The notes beneath the pieces were generated by a model. The model was not told the DNA's origin, ran no database searches, and saw only the letters and a list, made by a program, of their open reading frames with translations. A DNA stretch of 64,000 bases from CAXWPM01 sp965206125. Lineage in GTDB: Bacteria; Acidobacteriota; Terriglobia; 20CM-2-55-15. The position numbers and the translations under genes are program-made. Numbering within the stretch: position 1 is the first letter of the stretch; each line of letters begins with the position of its first letter. The stretch spans positions 1,145,444-1,209,443 of the forward strand of contig CBDBIN010000046.1 of the NCBI GenBank assembly GCA_965206125.1, read 5' to 3'. Of this stretch, positions 52,601 to 61,870 are shown piece after piece.

Positions 52601-53872
52601 TCAGGCGCGGATCTCTTCCCCGAGGACGTCGATCGCCTTGTCCAGATGCCGGGGCATGATGTAGTACGGGCATGAAAAGCGAATCATCGCCTGGCCGCCT
52701 TCGCCGCCATCGGAGATGTTGAACCAAATCTTGTGCTCCTGCCACATCGCTTCGCCGCGCGCTCTCAGACGCTGAATCGGAACCCGCACCTTCACCATCC
52801 CCGTTGCCAGATCGGGCGGCGGGCCGCTCATGAACGACACATCACCGACTTCGTGGATCTTTTCGCGCACGTAGTTGGCCAGGTATTGATGCCGCAGCTG
52901 GATCGTCTCCATGCCGATCCGTTCAGCAAACTCGATCGCCGTTTCGAGACCGGCCAGCAGGGTGGTGTTCGACGTCCCGATGGTGCTGAGCCGCTCGACA
53001 CCCAGCTCCGGCCTGTTCCAGTTGCCGGAAACCGTGTGGGACCAGAGCCGATCCGCCATACCCGCCTTGCAGTAGAGGAACCCGGTGCCTTCTGGAGCGA
53101 ACAGCCATTTGTGGGGGCTGCTCGCGTAATAGTCGCAACCCAGTTCATGCATGTCGAGCTGCAGCTGCCCCATGGCGTGCGCGCCGTCGATCACGCTGAT
53201 GATGCCTCGATCGCGGGCAAGCCGGGATATAGCCGCGACGGGCAGCATCCCTCCGGTCGACGTCGTAATGTGACTGATGCTGATGACCTTCGTCCGTGGT
53301 GTGATGGCGTCCTCGACGGCCTGCACGATTTCTTCCGGGCTGTCGGGAGGGACGGGGAGTTCGAAATACCGAACAACAATCCCGTAACGTTCTGCCTTCT
53401 GCAGCCAGGGATTGCGCCCTCCCGGATGTTCCTGGTCGCTGAGCAGCACTTCGTCGCCGGGCTCGAGATCGAGACCGCCCGCGACAGTGTTCATCCCCTC
53501 GGTCGCGTTACGCGTCACAGCGATTTCATCGGGCTCCGCGCCCAGGAACCTCGCCAGTTTTGTCCGCACGTTCAAGGTCGTGTTGGAATAGCCCCACCAT
53601 GGGTAGGTGTTGAACTCCCGGTCCTGGAAACTCTCGGTGCCCCGAAGGTGATCCACCATGCGGTCGACTACCGGACGGGGCGAGATGCCCAGGCTTCCGT
53701 TGTTGAGATAGATCACGTCATCGGGATGGTCGAACTGCCCGCGTACGTCTTCCCAGAACCGCTCATCGTCCTGGGGGACGCCGCGGGGGCGGGCCTTCGC
53801 ATGAAACGGCCTGCCCAGTGCGGTGATCGCGGTTGTCGTCCCCGCCAGATGCAGAAAGCGTCGACGATTCAT
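52601..53872 (-). CDS. Tat-exported class V aminotransferase (isopenicillin-N-epimerase-like)
   Basis: The 423-residue protein begins 'MNRRRFLHLAGTTTAITALG', a twin-arginine signal, so it should be exported folded. The PLP-enzyme core contains 'VTRNATEGMNTVAGGLDLEP', 'ISHITTSTGGMLPV', 'IDGAHAMGQLQLDMHELGCD' and the lysine segment 'YYASSPHKWLFAPEGTGFLY'. Relatives include isopenicillin N epimerase-like and cysteine-desulfurase-like enzymes; substrate unknown. Its ATG overlaps the stop of the upstream S9 peptidase gene by four bases, so it was part of that operon. Confidence 0.87.
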   Translation of the reverse strand: MNRRRFLHLAGTTTAITALGRPFHAKARPRGVPQDDERFWEDVRGQFDHPDDVIYLNNGSLGISPRPVVDRMVDHLRGTESFQDREFNTYPWWGYSNTTLNVRTKLARFLGAEPDEIAVTRNATEGMNTVAGGLDLEPGDEVLLSDQEHPGGRNPWLQKAERYGIVVRYFELPVPPDSPEEIVQAVEDAITPRTKVISISHITTSTGGMLPVAAISRLARDRGIISVIDGAHAMGQLQLDMHELGCDYYASSPHKWLFAPEGTGFLYCKAGMADRLWSHTVSGNWNRPELGVERLSTIGTSNTTLLAGLETAIEFAERIGMETIQLRHQYLANYVREKIHEVGDVSFMSGPPPDLATGMVKVRVPIQRLRARGEAMWQEHKIWFNISDGGEGGQAMIRFSCPYYIMPRHLDKAIDVLGEEIRA

Positions 53873-55852
53873 TTTCCACCTCCTTCAGTCGAGGTTGCAG
53901 CTTTGCCCTCTTCGGCGGTTTCTTCCTCTTCCTCGGTTTCTCTTGCGGTGATCTCGAACTCCTGCCCGCGCACATACTTCTCGAACCAGGCGATCTCTTC
54001 CATGTCACGAATCCGCTGGTGGTGCGGCTCCCGGAAACCGTGCGGCTCCCGGGGGAAGCGGATGAACCGTGTGTCGACGCCCTGGTCTTTCAGACCCTGG
54101 TAGAAGATCATCGACTGCCCGATCGTGTCGGTCGTATCGCGCTCGCCGTGGAAGAGGATCGTCGGAGTCGTCACGTTGTCGATGTACGTGAAGGCGGACT
54201 GCTGCCGGTAGCCTTCCGGGTTCTCCCAAGGGGTGCCGCCGATGTACCAGTACCGGATGTCGTTGTTGAACCCCATCGCATACTCCGAGGTCCAGTCGGC
54301 GACCATCGCGCCAAGCGATGCCGCCTTGAAGCGATCGGTCTGGGTGATGGTCCAGCCTCCGAGGATGCCGCCGTAACTCCAACCCCGGACGGCCAGGCGT
54401 TCCGGGTCGGCGATCCCGCGCTCGATCATCGCGTCCACTCCGGTCATCGCATCCCAGTAATCCCCGCCGCCGATGTCGTTCAGGTTCCCGCGCAATATAT
54501 CGTCAGAATAGCCGCTGCTGCCCCGCACATTCGGAGACAGCACAGCGTAGCCCAACCCTGTCCACACAGCCGCCGCGCCGTTGAAGTTGGAACGCCAGAC
54601 CCCGGCAGGACCGCCATGGATATTCAGGATGAAGGGGAGTCGGGTTCCTTCCTGGTAGTCCGCCGGCAGGTGGAGGACGCCTTCGATTTCGGTCCCATCT
54701 TTGCTGTTCCATTTCACGATCTCGGCCCGAGGCATCACAAAGCTTGCCGCCTGGGGGTTGAGATCGACGAGTTCCTTGCGTTCGAGCGTCGTCGTGTCCA
54801 GCATGTACAGCCGCCGGGGGTTCTGGGGTGTTGCATATAGCACCGCCGCGCGCGCGCGGTCCTCGGAGAACGATCCAACCTGGAAGACTCCTTGTTCTTC
54901 GGTGAGCTGCTTGACGGCCCCGGTCTGGGTGTCGACTTCGAACAGATTGTTCAACGTGCGATGCTGACCCGCAAACAGGATCTTCGACCCGTCGGGCGAC
55001 CACTCGTAGGATCCGATGTTCCCGTCGTATCCCGCGGTCAGGACGCGCGAGGTCTTACTGTCGAGATCCAAAATGCGAATCTTACGGTTGTAGAGTTCCC
55101 ATTCGTTGTCGTGGGCCGCCGTGTAGGAGATCGACCTCCCGTCGGGCGACCACTTCACGCCGGACTCGGGAGCACGGTTGTCGGTCAGTCGTTCGATCGC
55201 CCCATCGGCGATGTTCAGCGTGTAGATCTCGGTGAGGTTCCCGTTGTTGCGTTCCCGCTCCTTCCTGGCGTGGAAGGCGATCCGCTGACCGTCCGGTGAG
55301 ACCGCGAACCTGGCGACGGACCAGTCCCCAGTCGTGAGCTGCCGGGCTTGCTTGTCTTCGACGTCGATTATCCAGAGATTCGACCAGCTCCCCTGTCCCT
55401 GGCCGTTCGGCCCTTCATCGACATAGATGGCATCGTCGCCGGCTTTTGCGGCCTTCTTTTCCTCTTCAGTCTCTGAATCCGAAGCGCGGAAGACGATCGA
55501 CTTGCCGTCCGGCGTCCACTCATACGCCGACACGCCGCCGTCATGCTCAGTCAGCTTCCACGCCTCTCCGCCACGTGTGCGAATCAGCCAGACTTGCCGG
55601 CCGACGCCGTCCTCGTCTCCGTCATCGGCGCGCGAGCCCCCGTCCGACCTCGAGGACAAGAAGGCGACCATGCGTCCATCCGGAGACCAGCTCGCCGAGC
55701 CGTCTCCTTCTTCGGATGTGAACTGGAAATGGTCGGCACCGTCGGCGGACACCATCCACAGGAGCGAATCGCGCTCGTTGTCTCCCCATTTCAGATCGGA
55801 GCGGGAATAGAGAACCCACTCGCCATCGCCCTCTGTGCCAACATGACTGAGA
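53869..55852 (-). pseudogene. S9 family peptidase, 5' end displaced by intron/IS block
   Basis: About 655 codons encode a beta-propeller (about the first 400 residues, with PD40-type repeats such as 'SASWSPDGRMVAFLSSRSD') and an S9 hydrolase domain with catalytic 'AVRGWSYGGILGG' serine, 'FHGERDTTDTIGQS' aspartate and 'FPREPHGFREPHH' histidine. It has no signal peptide or start of its own: the sequence before 'GDGEWVLYSRSDLKW' meets the 5' end of a group II intron lying antisense at 55853. A fitting signal-peptide end is found at 61386-61555. A C-terminal Glu-rich tail is present. Confidence 0.82.
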
Positions 55853-56346
55853 GTGCGCCGTGAAAGGTGAGTCAACGCAGCCGGTGAAAGTCCGGTCCAA
55901 GGAGGTGTCGGTAGACCTTGGTAGCTACCCAGGCGGTGGCAAGGGCGACCAACCCATCGAAGCCCTGGGGACAGAGACCCGCCTTGGGCGGGTTTGCAAG
56001 CGTGCGGGCCGCAACGCGAGTGAAGCCTGAGCAGGCCTCGAAAGGTTGAATGCGAGCGCCGAGTCTCCTCTCATTAGACGAAGGCCCATGAGGGTGGCCA
56101 GATGAACCGACAAGAGACGGTCGCCCTGCTCGCCGGGGTAGTGGGCGCAGCACGTACGCACGCGGGGGACTCGCAACACGGGAAACCTGTTGTGCTGCCG
56201 GGGAGACCTGGCAACGGCTCCAACTGGGAGGCGGGCGCGACAGGCGTCGGAGGGGCTCATACTACCGATGAACCCGGGTAATGCCGGGGGAGGGAAGGAG
56301 CCCTAGTTCGGGGTGCGTTTGAACGAGTTGAGATGAGGAGATTGGC

Positions 56347-57675
56347 GTGAGCCTGGCAACTCCAGAAAAGATTCGGAAGCTCCAACGAGCGCTCTACGTG
56401 AAGGCCAAGCATGAGCCGACACGGCGATTCCACTTCTTATATGACAAGGTGTGGCGTGAAGACATTCTGACCCACGCCTACGCGCGTTGCCGATCAAACG
56501 GTGGGGCGCCGGGCGTGGATGGGGAAACCTTTACGCACATTGAGGGATATGGGGTGGACCGCTGGCTCAACACGGTACGGGAGGAGGTGCGAACAGGACG
56601 CTACAGACCGCAACCGGTCAAACGGGTGATGATTCCAAAGTCTGGTGGCGTGGGCCAACGGCCGCTGGGGATTCCGACTATCCGTGACAGGGTAGTGCAA
56701 ACCGCGGCGAAGTTGGTGCTCGAACCGATTTTCGAAGCAGACTTCGATGGGGCGGTCTACGGGTATCGTCCCAAACGGAGCGCGCTGGATGCGGTTCGAA
56801 CCGTTCATCGGGCAATTGATGAGGGGCACACCAAAATAGTCGATGCCGATCTATCGAAATACTTCGATACGATTCCCCACCCCGAGCTGATCAAGTGCGT
56901 TGCACGACGTGTTAGCGACGGGAAGATGCTGCATCTGATCAAGATGTGGTTGAAGACGCCGGTCGAGGAGACCGGCGAACGGGGACATCGGCGGATGAGT
57001 GGCGGCAAGAAGGCGACGCGGGGAACACCGCAGGGTGGAGTGGCATCGCCATTGTTGGCGAACATCTACATGCATCGTTTCATCAAGGCGTTTCGCAAGC
57101 ATGGTTTGGATCGTCGGTACGACGCGGTGCTGGTGACCTACGCGGACGATTTCGTGGTCCTGTGTCGGCATGGCGCCGGTGAGGTCCTCGAAACGACTCG
57201 GCGATGGATGGCCAGCATCGGTCTCACGCTGAACGAGACCAAGACGCGTGTATGCGACGCCCGATGCGAGCCCTTCGACTTCCTCGGCTATACCTTCGGG
57301 CCGATGTACTCTCCGCGAACCGGCGGACGCTACAACGGTGCGCGGCCTTCCAAGAAGGCTGTGGCCTCGGTCAAGGAGCATATCCGGCGACGCCTGCGGT
57401 CCGGTAATCACGCGCCATGGGAAGACGTGGCGCGGGGCCTGAACCGCATGGTGCGGGGATGGTCGGCCTACTTCAGCTATGGGTCGGTGACGCAGGCGCG
57501 ACACGGGGTGAAACTGTATCTCTATCACGCCGTCCGTCGCTTCCTTCGGCGTCGGCACAAAGTGGCCGGGTCTGGTTACCGGCGGTTCCCCACCGATGAG
57601 GTATTTGGGAAGCTGGGCGTGCTGTCTCCCGAATCCTGTCCGCATGAGGTCTGGTCGGCAATGCGCACGCCTTGA
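56347..57675 (+). CDS. ltrA: Group II intron reverse transcriptase/maturase
   Basis: The 442-residue protein has reverse-transcriptase blocks including 'PKSGGVGQRPLGIPTIRDRV', 'FDGAVYGYRPKRSALDAVRT', 'DADLSKYFDTIPH', 'GTPQGGVASPLLANIYMHRF' and the catalytic 'LVTYADDFVVLC'. A maturase (X) domain follows with 'RMVRGWSAYFSYGS'. No HNH endonuclease domain follows it, so mobility would rely on target-primed retrohoming without second-strand cleavage. The second intron copy encodes an identical protein. Confidence 0.93.
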   Translation: MSLATPEKIRKLQRALYVKAKHEPTRRFHFLYDKVWREDILTHAYARCRSNGGAPGVDGETFTHIEGYGVDRWLNTVREEVRTGRYRPQPVKRVMIPKSGGVGQRPLGIPTIRDRVVQTAAKLVLEPIFEADFDGAVYGYRPKRSALDAVRTVHRAIDEGHTKIVDADLSKYFDTIPHPELIKCVARRVSDGKMLHLIKMWLKTPVEETGERGHRRMSGGKKATRGTPQGGVASPLLANIYMHRFIKAFRKHGLDRRYDAVLVTYADDFVVLCRHGAGEVLETTRRWMASIGLTLNETKTRVCDARCEPFDFLGYTFGPMYSPRTGGRYNGARPSKKAVASVKEHIRRRLRSGNHAPWEDVARGLNRMVRGWSAYFSYGSVTQARHGVKLYLYHAVRRFLRRRHKVAGSGYRRFPTDEVFGKLGVLSPESCPHEVWSAMRTP

Positions 57676-57691
57676 CGTGAAACCCGTCCGA

Positions 57692-57724
57692 GAGCCGGGT
57701 GCGGGAAATCCGCACGCCCGGTTC
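57692..57724 (+). ncRNA. Group II intron domain V (copy 1)
   Basis: GAGCCGGGTGCGG, loop GAAA region and CCGCACGCCCGGTTC form the catalytic domain V hairpin with the AGC triad near its 5' base. It lies 17 bases after the maturase stop, as expected. Confidence 0.85.
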
Positions 57725-57891
57725 GATGAGCGGGGAGGAGAAACGGAGCGATGGACTTCTCGGCGAGACCAGCAACGAAAGACGCTGGCCGCTATCGGCG
57801 CCGCCGGTCCTGTACGCCACCGCGCTTCTCCTCGACTCTACCACCTGCCTGATCAATAATTAGTGAGCAAGGGCGGGAAGGCAGGTAACCT

Positions 57892-58380
57892 GTGTTGGTG
57901 ATCAAAGCAGAACACGAGAACGAAGAATCGGGCGGAACGGAAGGAGCCCGTAGGGCGACTGGAGTTGCGCCCGAAGCGGCCGGACGGAACGGGGATGCCC
58001 CGGACCCGGAGGTTGCGGATAAGGCGACACGCCGTCGGTTCACCGCCGCGTATAAGAGGCGGATCGTGCGGGAGGCCGACAAGTGCACGAAGCCAGGCGA
58101 GGTGGGGGCGTTGCTGCGCCGGGAGGGCGTGTATTCGTCGAGCCTGAGCACCTGGCGGCGACAACACGATGCGGGCGAGCTCGCCGGTCGAGGGGCGAAG
58201 CGAGGACCGAAAGCGCAACCGAAGGATCCGCGGGATAAGCGGATTGCGCAACTGGCGCGGGAGACGCGGCGGCTCGAGAGAAAGCTGGAGCAAGCCGAAA
58301 CGGTGATCGGCATCCAAAAAAAAGTTGCCGCGCTCCTGGGAATCCCCCTGAAGAGTCCGGACGACGAAGAGAACGACTGA
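57892..58380 (+). CDS. IS3-family transposase OrfA
   Basis: The 162-residue protein (GTG start) has an N-terminal acidic/Ala-rich extension, a helix-turn-helix ('RRRFTAAYKRRIVREADKC' to 'SSSLSTWRRQHD') and a leucine-zipper-like C-terminus ('LARETRRLERKLEQAETVI'). It overlaps orfB by one base in ATGA arrangement, so the second gene may be translated by re-initiation instead of frameshifting. Confidence 0.85.
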   Translation: MLVIKAEHENEESGGTEGARRATGVAPEAAGRNGDAPDPEVADKATRRRFTAAYKRRIVREADKCTKPGEVGALLRREGVYSSSLSTWRRQHDAGELAGRGAKRGPKAQPKDPRDKRIAQLARETRRLERKLEQAETVIGIQKKVAALLGIPLKSPDDEEND

Positions 58381-59381
58381 TGGAAGCGGCCGAGAAGTTC
58401 TCCGGCGAGTTGGGAACGGCACCGGCATGTCGGGTCTTTGGCGTTCCGCGCGCGTCGCTCTACCGCCACCGGCGACGGGAAGCCACGCCCGCGGTGGAGC
58501 CGACACCTGCCGGATCGCATCGGGCGTTGAGCGGGGTGGAGCGCCAAGAGGTCCTCGACGTGTTGCATAGTGAGCGCTTCGTGGACCAGGCGCCCGCACA
58601 GGTCGCCGCGGCCCTGCTGGACGAGGAACGCTATCTGTGTTCGGTACGCACGATGTACCGGATTCTGGATGCGAATCAGGAGGTTCGCGAGCGGCGGAAC
58701 CAACGGCGTCATCCCGTCTACGAGAAGCCGGAACTGTTGGCCACGGGACCGAATCAGGTTTGGAGTTGGGACATAACGAAGCTGAAGGGCCCGCGAAAGT
58801 GGACCTACTACTACTTGTACGTGATCTTGGACATCTTCAGCCGCCAGGCGGTGGGCTGGATGGTGGCCGACTGCGAATCTTCCGGCCTGGCCAAGAAACT
58901 GATTCGTGAAAGCTGTGACAAGCATCGGATCGAGCAGGATCAGCTGACTCTGCACGCGGATCGCGGGTCCTCGATGAAATCGAAGGTGGTGGCCTTACTG
59001 CTCTCGGATCTGGGGGTGACCAAGACCCATTCCCGCCCGCATGTCTCCGATGACAACCCGTTCTCCGAGGCCCAGTTCAAAACACTGAAGTATCGGCCGG
59101 ACTTCCCGGAACGCTTTGGCTGCATCCAGGATGCCAAGGCGTTCTGCCGCGACTTCTTCGGCTGGTACAACAACGTCCACTATCATTCGGGCCTGAACTG
59201 GCTGACACCGGCGATGGTCCATGACGGTCGCACCGGCCCCGTCGTCCAGCGACGCCAGCGTGCCTTGGATCGCGCTCGTCGCGAGCATCCAGAACGTTTT
59301 GTCGGCGCACCCAGGACGATCCTTGGACCGCCGGCAAAGGTGTGGATCAACCCACCTGCGGAGACGCAAGTGGTAGCTTAA
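58380..59381 (+). CDS. IS3-family transposase OrfB (DDE integrase core)
   Basis: The 333-residue protein has an HTH_21-like start ('APACRVFGVPRASLYRHRRR') and an rve integrase core with the DDE residues in 'QVWSWDITKLKG', 'LTLHADRGSSMKSK' and 'DNPFSEAQFKTLKY'. It catalyses cut-and-paste or copy-out transposition. The gene appears intact. Confidence 0.9.
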   Translation: MEAAEKFSGELGTAPACRVFGVPRASLYRHRRREATPAVEPTPAGSHRALSGVERQEVLDVLHSERFVDQAPAQVAAALLDEERYLCSVRTMYRILDANQEVRERRNQRRHPVYEKPELLATGPNQVWSWDITKLKGPRKWTYYYLYVILDIFSRQAVGWMVADCESSGLAKKLIRESCDKHRIEQDQLTLHADRGSSMKSKVVALLLSDLGVTKTHSRPHVSDDNPFSEAQFKTLKYRPDFPERFGCIQDAKAFCRDFFGWYNNVHYHSGLNWLTPAMVHDGRTGPVVQRRQRALDRARREHPERFVGAPRTILGPPAKVWINPPAETQVVA

Positions 59382-59514
59382 ATTCTGAACCCAGGTGGTA
59401 GAGTCGAGGAGAAGCGCGGTGGCGTACAGGACCGGCGGCGCCGATAGCGGCCAGCGTCTTTCGTTGCTGGTCTCGCCGAGAAGTCCATCGCTCCGTTTCT
59501 CCTCCCCGCTCATC

Positions 59515-59547
59515 GAACCGGGCGTGCGGATTTCCCGCACCCGGCTC
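59515..59547 (-). ncRNA. Group II intron domain V (copy 2)
   Basis: This is the same domain V hairpin as at 57692-57724, in reverse orientation and at the same distance from the maturase stop. Confidence 0.85.
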
Positions 59548-59563
59548 TCGGACGGGTTTCACG

Positions 59564-60892
59564 TCAAGGCGTGCGCATTGCCGACCAGACCTCATGCGGA
59601 CAGGATTCGGGAGACAGCACGCCCAGCTTCCCAAATACCTCATCGGTGGGGAACCGCCGGTAACCAGACCCGGCCACTTTGTGCCGACGCCGAAGGAAGC
59701 GACGGACGGCGTGATAGAGATACAGTTTCACCCCGTGTCGCGCCTGCGTCACCGACCCATAGCTGAAGTAGGCCGACCATCCCCGCACCATGCGGTTCAG
59801 GCCCCGCGCCACGTCTTCCCATGGCGCGTGATTACCGGACCGCAGGCGTCGCCGGATATGCTCCTTGACCGAGGCCACAGCCTTCTTGGAAGGCCGCGCA
59901 CCGTTGTAGCGTCCGCCGGTTCGCGGAGAGTACATCGGCCCGAAGGTATAGCCGAGGAAGTCGAAGGGCTCGCATCGGGCGTCGCATACACGCGTCTTGG
60001 TCTCGTTCAGCGTGAGACCGATGCTGGCCATCCATCGCCGAGTCGTTTCGAGGACCTCACCGGCGCCATGCCGACACAGGACCACGAAATCGTCCGCGTA
60101 GGTCACCAGCACCGCGTCGTACCGACGATCCAAACCATGCTTGCGAAACGCCTTGATGAAACGATGCATGTAGATGTTCGCCAACAATGGCGATGCCACT
60201 CCACCCTGCGGTGTTCCCCGCGTCGCCTTCTTGCCGCCACTCATCCGCCGATGTCCCCGTTCGCCGGTCTCCTCGACCGGCGTCTTCAACCACATCTTGA
60301 TCAGATGCAGCATCTTCCCGTCGCTAACACGTCGTGCAACGCACTTGATCAGCTCGGGGTGGGGAATCGTATCGAAGTATTTCGATAGATCGGCATCGAC
60401 TATTTTGGTGTGCCCCTCATCAATTGCCCGATGAACGGTTCGAACCGCATCCAGCGCGCTCCGTTTGGGACGATACCCGTAGACCGCCCCATCGAAGTCT
60501 GCTTCGAAAATCGGTTCGAGCACCAACTTCGCCGCGGTTTGCACTACCCTGTCACGGATAGTCGGAATCCCCAGCGGCCGTTGGCCCACGCCACCAGACT
60601 TTGGAATCATCACCCGTTTGACCGGTTGCGGTCTGTAGCGTCCTGTTCGCACCTCCTCCCGTACCGTGTTGAGCCAGCGGTCCACCCCATATCCCTCAAT
60701 GTGCGTAAAGGTTTCCCCATCCACGCCCGGCGCCCCACCGTTTGATCGGCAACGCGCGTAGGCGTGGGTCAGAATGTCTTCACGCCACACCTTGTCATAT
60801 AAGAAGTGGAATCGCCGTGTCGGCTCATGCTTGGCCTTCACGTAGAGCGCTCGTTGGAGCTTCCGAATCTTTTCTGGAGTTGCCAGGCTCAC
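59564..60892 (-). CDS. ltrA: Group II intron reverse transcriptase/maturase (copy 2)
   Basis: The 442-residue product is identical to that at 56347-57675, including the 'YADD' catalytic box and the maturase domain. Identity at protein level over the full length shows a very recent duplication or homogenisation between the two inverted copies. Confidence 0.93.
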   Translation of the reverse strand: MSLATPEKIRKLQRALYVKAKHEPTRRFHFLYDKVWREDILTHAYARCRSNGGAPGVDGETFTHIEGYGVDRWLNTVREEVRTGRYRPQPVKRVMIPKSGGVGQRPLGIPTIRDRVVQTAAKLVLEPIFEADFDGAVYGYRPKRSALDAVRTVHRAIDEGHTKIVDADLSKYFDTIPHPELIKCVARRVSDGKMLHLIKMWLKTPVEETGERGHRRMSGGKKATRGTPQGGVASPLLANIYMHRFIKAFRKHGLDRRYDAVLVTYADDFVVLCRHGAGEVLETTRRWMASIGLTLNETKTRVCDARCEPFDFLGYTFGPMYSPRTGGRYNGARPSKKAVASVKEHIRRRLRSGNHAPWEDVARGLNRMVRGWSAYFSYGSVTQARHGVKLYLYHAVRRFLRRRHKVAGSGYRRFPTDEVFGKLGVLSPESCPHEVWSAMRTP

Positions 60893-61385
60893 GCCAATCT
60901 CCTCATCTCAACTCGTTCAAACGCACCCCGAACTAGGGCTCCTTCCCTCCCCCGGCATTACCCGGGTTCATCGGTAGTATGAGCCCCTCCGACGCCTGTC
61001 GCGCCCGCCTCCCAGTTGGAGCCGTTGCCAGGTCTCCCCGGCAGCACAACAGGTTTCCCGTGTTGCGAGTCCCCGCGTGCGTACGTGCTGCGCCCACTAC
61101 CCCGGCGAGCAGGGCGACCGTCTCTTGTCGGTTCATCTGGCCACCCTCATGGGCCTTCGTCTAATGAGAGGAGACTCGGCGCTCGCATTCAACCTTTCGA
61201 GGCCTGCTCAGGCTTCACTCGCGTTGCGGCCCGCACGCTTGCAAACCCGCCCAAGGCGGGTCTCTGTCCCCAGGGCTTCGATGGGTTGGTCGCCCTTGCC
61301 ACCGCCTGGGTAGCTACCAAGGTCTACCGACACCTCCTTGGACCGGACTTTCACCGGCTGCGTTGACTCACCTTTCACGGCGCAC

Positions 61386-61555
61386 TCTCAAACTTGTTGA
61401 CATTCTCCGTCGGGGGAGATTTCGGCGCTGGACATCCCGATGATGTCCATCACGTCGTCGGTGGTCATCGGCATGGCCGGCTCGGCTTCCTGGGCAAAAG
61501 CGGGAACGACAAATAGAAGCGAAACGATCAAGGCAAAGCTGGACGCACGGATCAT
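61386..61555 (-). pseudogene. Signal-peptide end of an S9-type peptidase gene
   Basis: A strong GGAGG five bases before the ATG at 61555 starts a frame with a signal peptide ('ASSFALIVSLLFVVPAFAQE') and 'MTTDDVMDIIGMSSAEISPD' then 'GE', the usual beginning of S9 peptidases. After 'DGE' it reads 'CQQV' and a stop within the intron flank. It lies on the same strand and in the right order to be the missing start of the body at 53869-55852, which resumes with 'GDGEWVLYSR'. Codons for the shared 'DGE' differ, so descent from two paralogues is possible. Confidence 0.7.
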
Positions 61556-61870
61556 GGAACCCTCCGTTTGTTTGGAGTCAAGATTAGAAGAATGATAGGT
61601 CAGGACCCAGGGCGCTGTCTTTCGAAAAGGACGAAGCGTTCTCGTCGACCGTCCGATCAGTGCGCACTCGGCACAGTTGACAACACTCGAGGGACACGTT
61701 CCCCCGTCGGATGAAAAGCTGACAAGAACACCATCGTGATAACATTCGAAGCGGTGTGGCCCGGCCTCAAACGGGGCCCCGGACCCAAGAGACTTCCGTC
61801 ACGCCATCCGAGAAAACTACTCCTCGAGCCAATGTTTGATCGTCACCGTGGGCCTCGATCCGAGGGCGGA

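Larger units (their letters stand above)
55853..57844 (+). mobile_element. Group II intron, copy 1
   Basis: The 5' end GTGCGCC fits the GUGYG consensus of group II introns. A maturase/reverse transcriptase gene lies in the middle, domain V at 57692-57724 and domain VI after it, and the 3' end is at CTACCAC (57838-57844). It lies antisense to the S9 gene. A copy with only a one-base length difference lies inverted at 59395-61385. The last three shared bases (to 57847) could belong to the intron or to the IS3 end. Confidence 0.88.
57845..59394 (+). mobile_element. IS3-family insertion sequence
   Basis: Two overlapping genes (orfA and orfB) form an IS3-type transposase unit. Both sides are bordered directly by the 3' ends of the inverted group II introns. 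CTACCACCTG occurs at both borders in inverted orientation, so the exact IS termini cannot be separated from the intron ends by eye. Confidence 0.75.
59395..61385 (-). mobile_element. Group II intron, copy 2 (inverted)
   Basis: This is copy 1 in reverse orientation: the 5' GTGCGCC is at 61385 and the 3' CTACCAC ends at 59395. It differs from copy 1 by one base in a G-run (GGGGG in copy 1, GGGG here, near 61074). Its upstream flank TGTCAACAAGTTTGAGA resembles TGCCAACATGACTGAGA before copy 1 in 12 of 16 positions from the second base, consistent with shared intron-target pairing. Confidence 0.88.

Noticed and set aside
59594..60388. Long plus-strand frame (264 codons) antisense to the copy-2 maturase
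   Set aside because: It also occurs antisense to copy 1 and is a by-product of the maturase codon pattern.
55853..61385. Reading the inverted 2-kb repeats as a composite transposon bounded by IS elements
   Set aside because: The repeats have group II intron 5' ends, domain V and maturases, not transposase or IS termini.
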